A DNA stretch of 6,439 nt from Prevotella sp. UBA7551. Its GTDB lineage: Bacteria > Bacteroidota > Bacteroidia > Bacteroidales > Bacteroidaceae. The DNA lies in assembly GCA_002479145.1 (NCBI GenBank), contig DLLX01000048.1, forward strand, positions 56,707 through 63,145. The letters run 5' to 3'. How positions within the stretch are numbered: the stretch's first letter is position 1; every line of letters starts with the position of its first letter. The notes beneath the pieces were generated by a model. The model searched no databases, was not told the origin of the DNA, and worked only from the letters and a program-made list of their open reading frames with translations. Below, in pieces: positions 5,770 to 6,439 of the stretch. The translations under genes and the position numbers were made by a program.

Positions 5770-6439
5770 TCAGTTTTCCCGCCAGAACTGCGGCGTGAGG
5801 ATGACAAGCACCGAGAATATCTCCAGACGCCCAATCAACATCATGATCGAGCACACCCACTTGGAGAGGTCCGGCAGGTCAGCCCATGTGATTTGCGCCA
5901 CCGAGCTGAACGTCAGCGACGGTCCCGAATTGGCCAGGCAACTGACCGCCACGGTGACCGCATTGGCCGCATCGATGTTTTGCGCTGTCAGGACAGACAC
6001 AGCGATGAACAGCAGAAGCATGTAAGCCGTGGTGAATGCCAGCAGCGACACGCGTTGCGAATTGGCCACATTGTTGCCGTCGATCTTCAGGGGCAGCACC
6101 GCATTGGGGTGCAGCCGCTGGCGCATCTCGTTCTTCACGATCTTGAGCAACATCACCACGCGGGCGCATTTCAGTCCGCCCGTGGTGCTGCCGCCACACG
6201 CTCCGACAATCATGCAGAGCCAAAGCACCAGCCATGTCACATGATGCCACATCGTGGTGTCGTCGTTGTTGTAACCCGTCGTGGTGACAAACGACACCAC
6301 CTGGAACAGGGCCGACCGGAAGGCCAGCTCCACCCCATAGCCGTTGCGCGTCATGAGCTCAGCCATGATGATGGCCGTGCAGACTACGGTAAAGATGGCA
6401 TAGAACTTAAACTCCGAGCTCTTCCAGAGATTGTGGAGG
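5770..6439 (-). CDS. trkH: TrkH-family potassium uptake channel subunit, N-terminal part missing
   Basis: The frame is open to the right window edge, giving the last 222 residues of a protein usually near 480-490. The ATG at 6366 is an internal methionine, since in-frame upstream codons continue a typical sequence (LWKSSEFKFYAIFTVV). TrkH is the inner-membrane K+-translocating subunit and normally works with the NAD/ATP-binding regulator TrkA, which is not in this window. Visible parts, numbered from the window edge: a membrane helix (about 12-27); third pore helix and selectivity filter FVTTTGYNND (50-59); a helix with CGGSTTGGLKCARV (81-94), a family hallmark; a membrane helix (about 131-152); fourth pore helix and filter CLANSGPSL (167-175), with Gly172 as the likely filter glycine; and the last helix IGRLEIFSVLVILTPQFW (202-219). 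The serine at 174 after GP, where many relatives have glycine as I remember them, is a mild variation. It is upstream of manA on the same strand. Confidence 0.93.
   Translation of the reverse strand, partial: LHNLWKSSEFKFYAIFTVVCTAIIMAELMTRNGYGVELAFRSALFQVVSFVTTTGYNNDDTTMWHHVTWLVLWLCMIVGACGGSTTGGLKCARVVMLLKIVKNEMRQRLHPNAVLPLKIDGNNVANSQRVSLLAFTTAYMLLLFIAVSVLTAQNIDAANAVTVAVSCLANSGPSLTFSSVAQITWADLPDLSKWVCSIMMLIGRLEIFSVLVILTPQFWREN

Noticed and set aside
4968..5798. 276-codon open frame antisense to manA
   Set aside because: manA has all its metal-site residues on the other strand; the antisense translation is a low-complexity mix of hydrophobic residues without motifs.
6364..6366. ATG (minus strand) as start codon of the TrkH-like gene
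   Set aside because: The upstream codons in frame continue a TrkH-like sequence to the window edge, and the protein would lack more than half of the family length.

Overview
The window looks like chromosomal DNA of a Bacteroidales bacterium, most likely from the Prevotella group. Three observations support this. First, the RecA, the short type I mannose-6-phosphate isomerase and the TrkH-like protein have a Bacteroidetes character. Second, a DUF4435 protein, a DUF6621-like protein and carboxy(nor)spermidine dehydrogenase occur together. Third, there is a textbook Bacteroidetes promoter (TTTG, 20 bp, TATCTTTG) and no clear Shine-Dalgarno sequence before any gene. The coding DNA is fairly GC-rich by eye. 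I cannot fix the species.

Layout. (1) Positions 1-1013, plus strand: the 3' part of a DUF4435 (TOPRIM-type) gene. Its reading frame is open to the left edge, so its start lies outside the window. (2) Positions 1014-1555: a 540-base gene-free stretch holding a degenerate, roughly 22-bp periodic array (about 1181-1341), a few small hairpins and, at its right end, the promoter of the next gene. (3) Positions 1556-4487, plus strand: a tight three-gene run made of a DUF6621-like gene, a carboxynorspermidine/carboxyspermidine dehydrogenase gene and recA. The gaps are 22 and 24 bp, and the only promoter I can recognise lies in front of the first gene. (4) Positions 4488-4676: a convergent gap with one very strong hairpin, which probably terminates recA on one strand and manA on the other. 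(5) Positions 4677-6439, minus strand: trkH (N-terminal part cut off by the window edge), then manA 130 bp downstream of it.

Functionally this is mostly housekeeping: polyamine synthesis, DNA repair, mannose/fructose phosphate interconversion and potassium uptake. The less ordinary parts are the DUF4435 protein with intact TOPRIM acidic residues (the family that contains the AriB effector of PARIS anti-phage systems), the 22-bp periodic intergenic array, the apparently leaderless start of the DUF6621-like gene, and the placement of recA as third gene behind a polyamine gene. I did not find a complete new system inside the window. If the DUF4435 gene belongs to one, its partner would lie upstream, outside the window.
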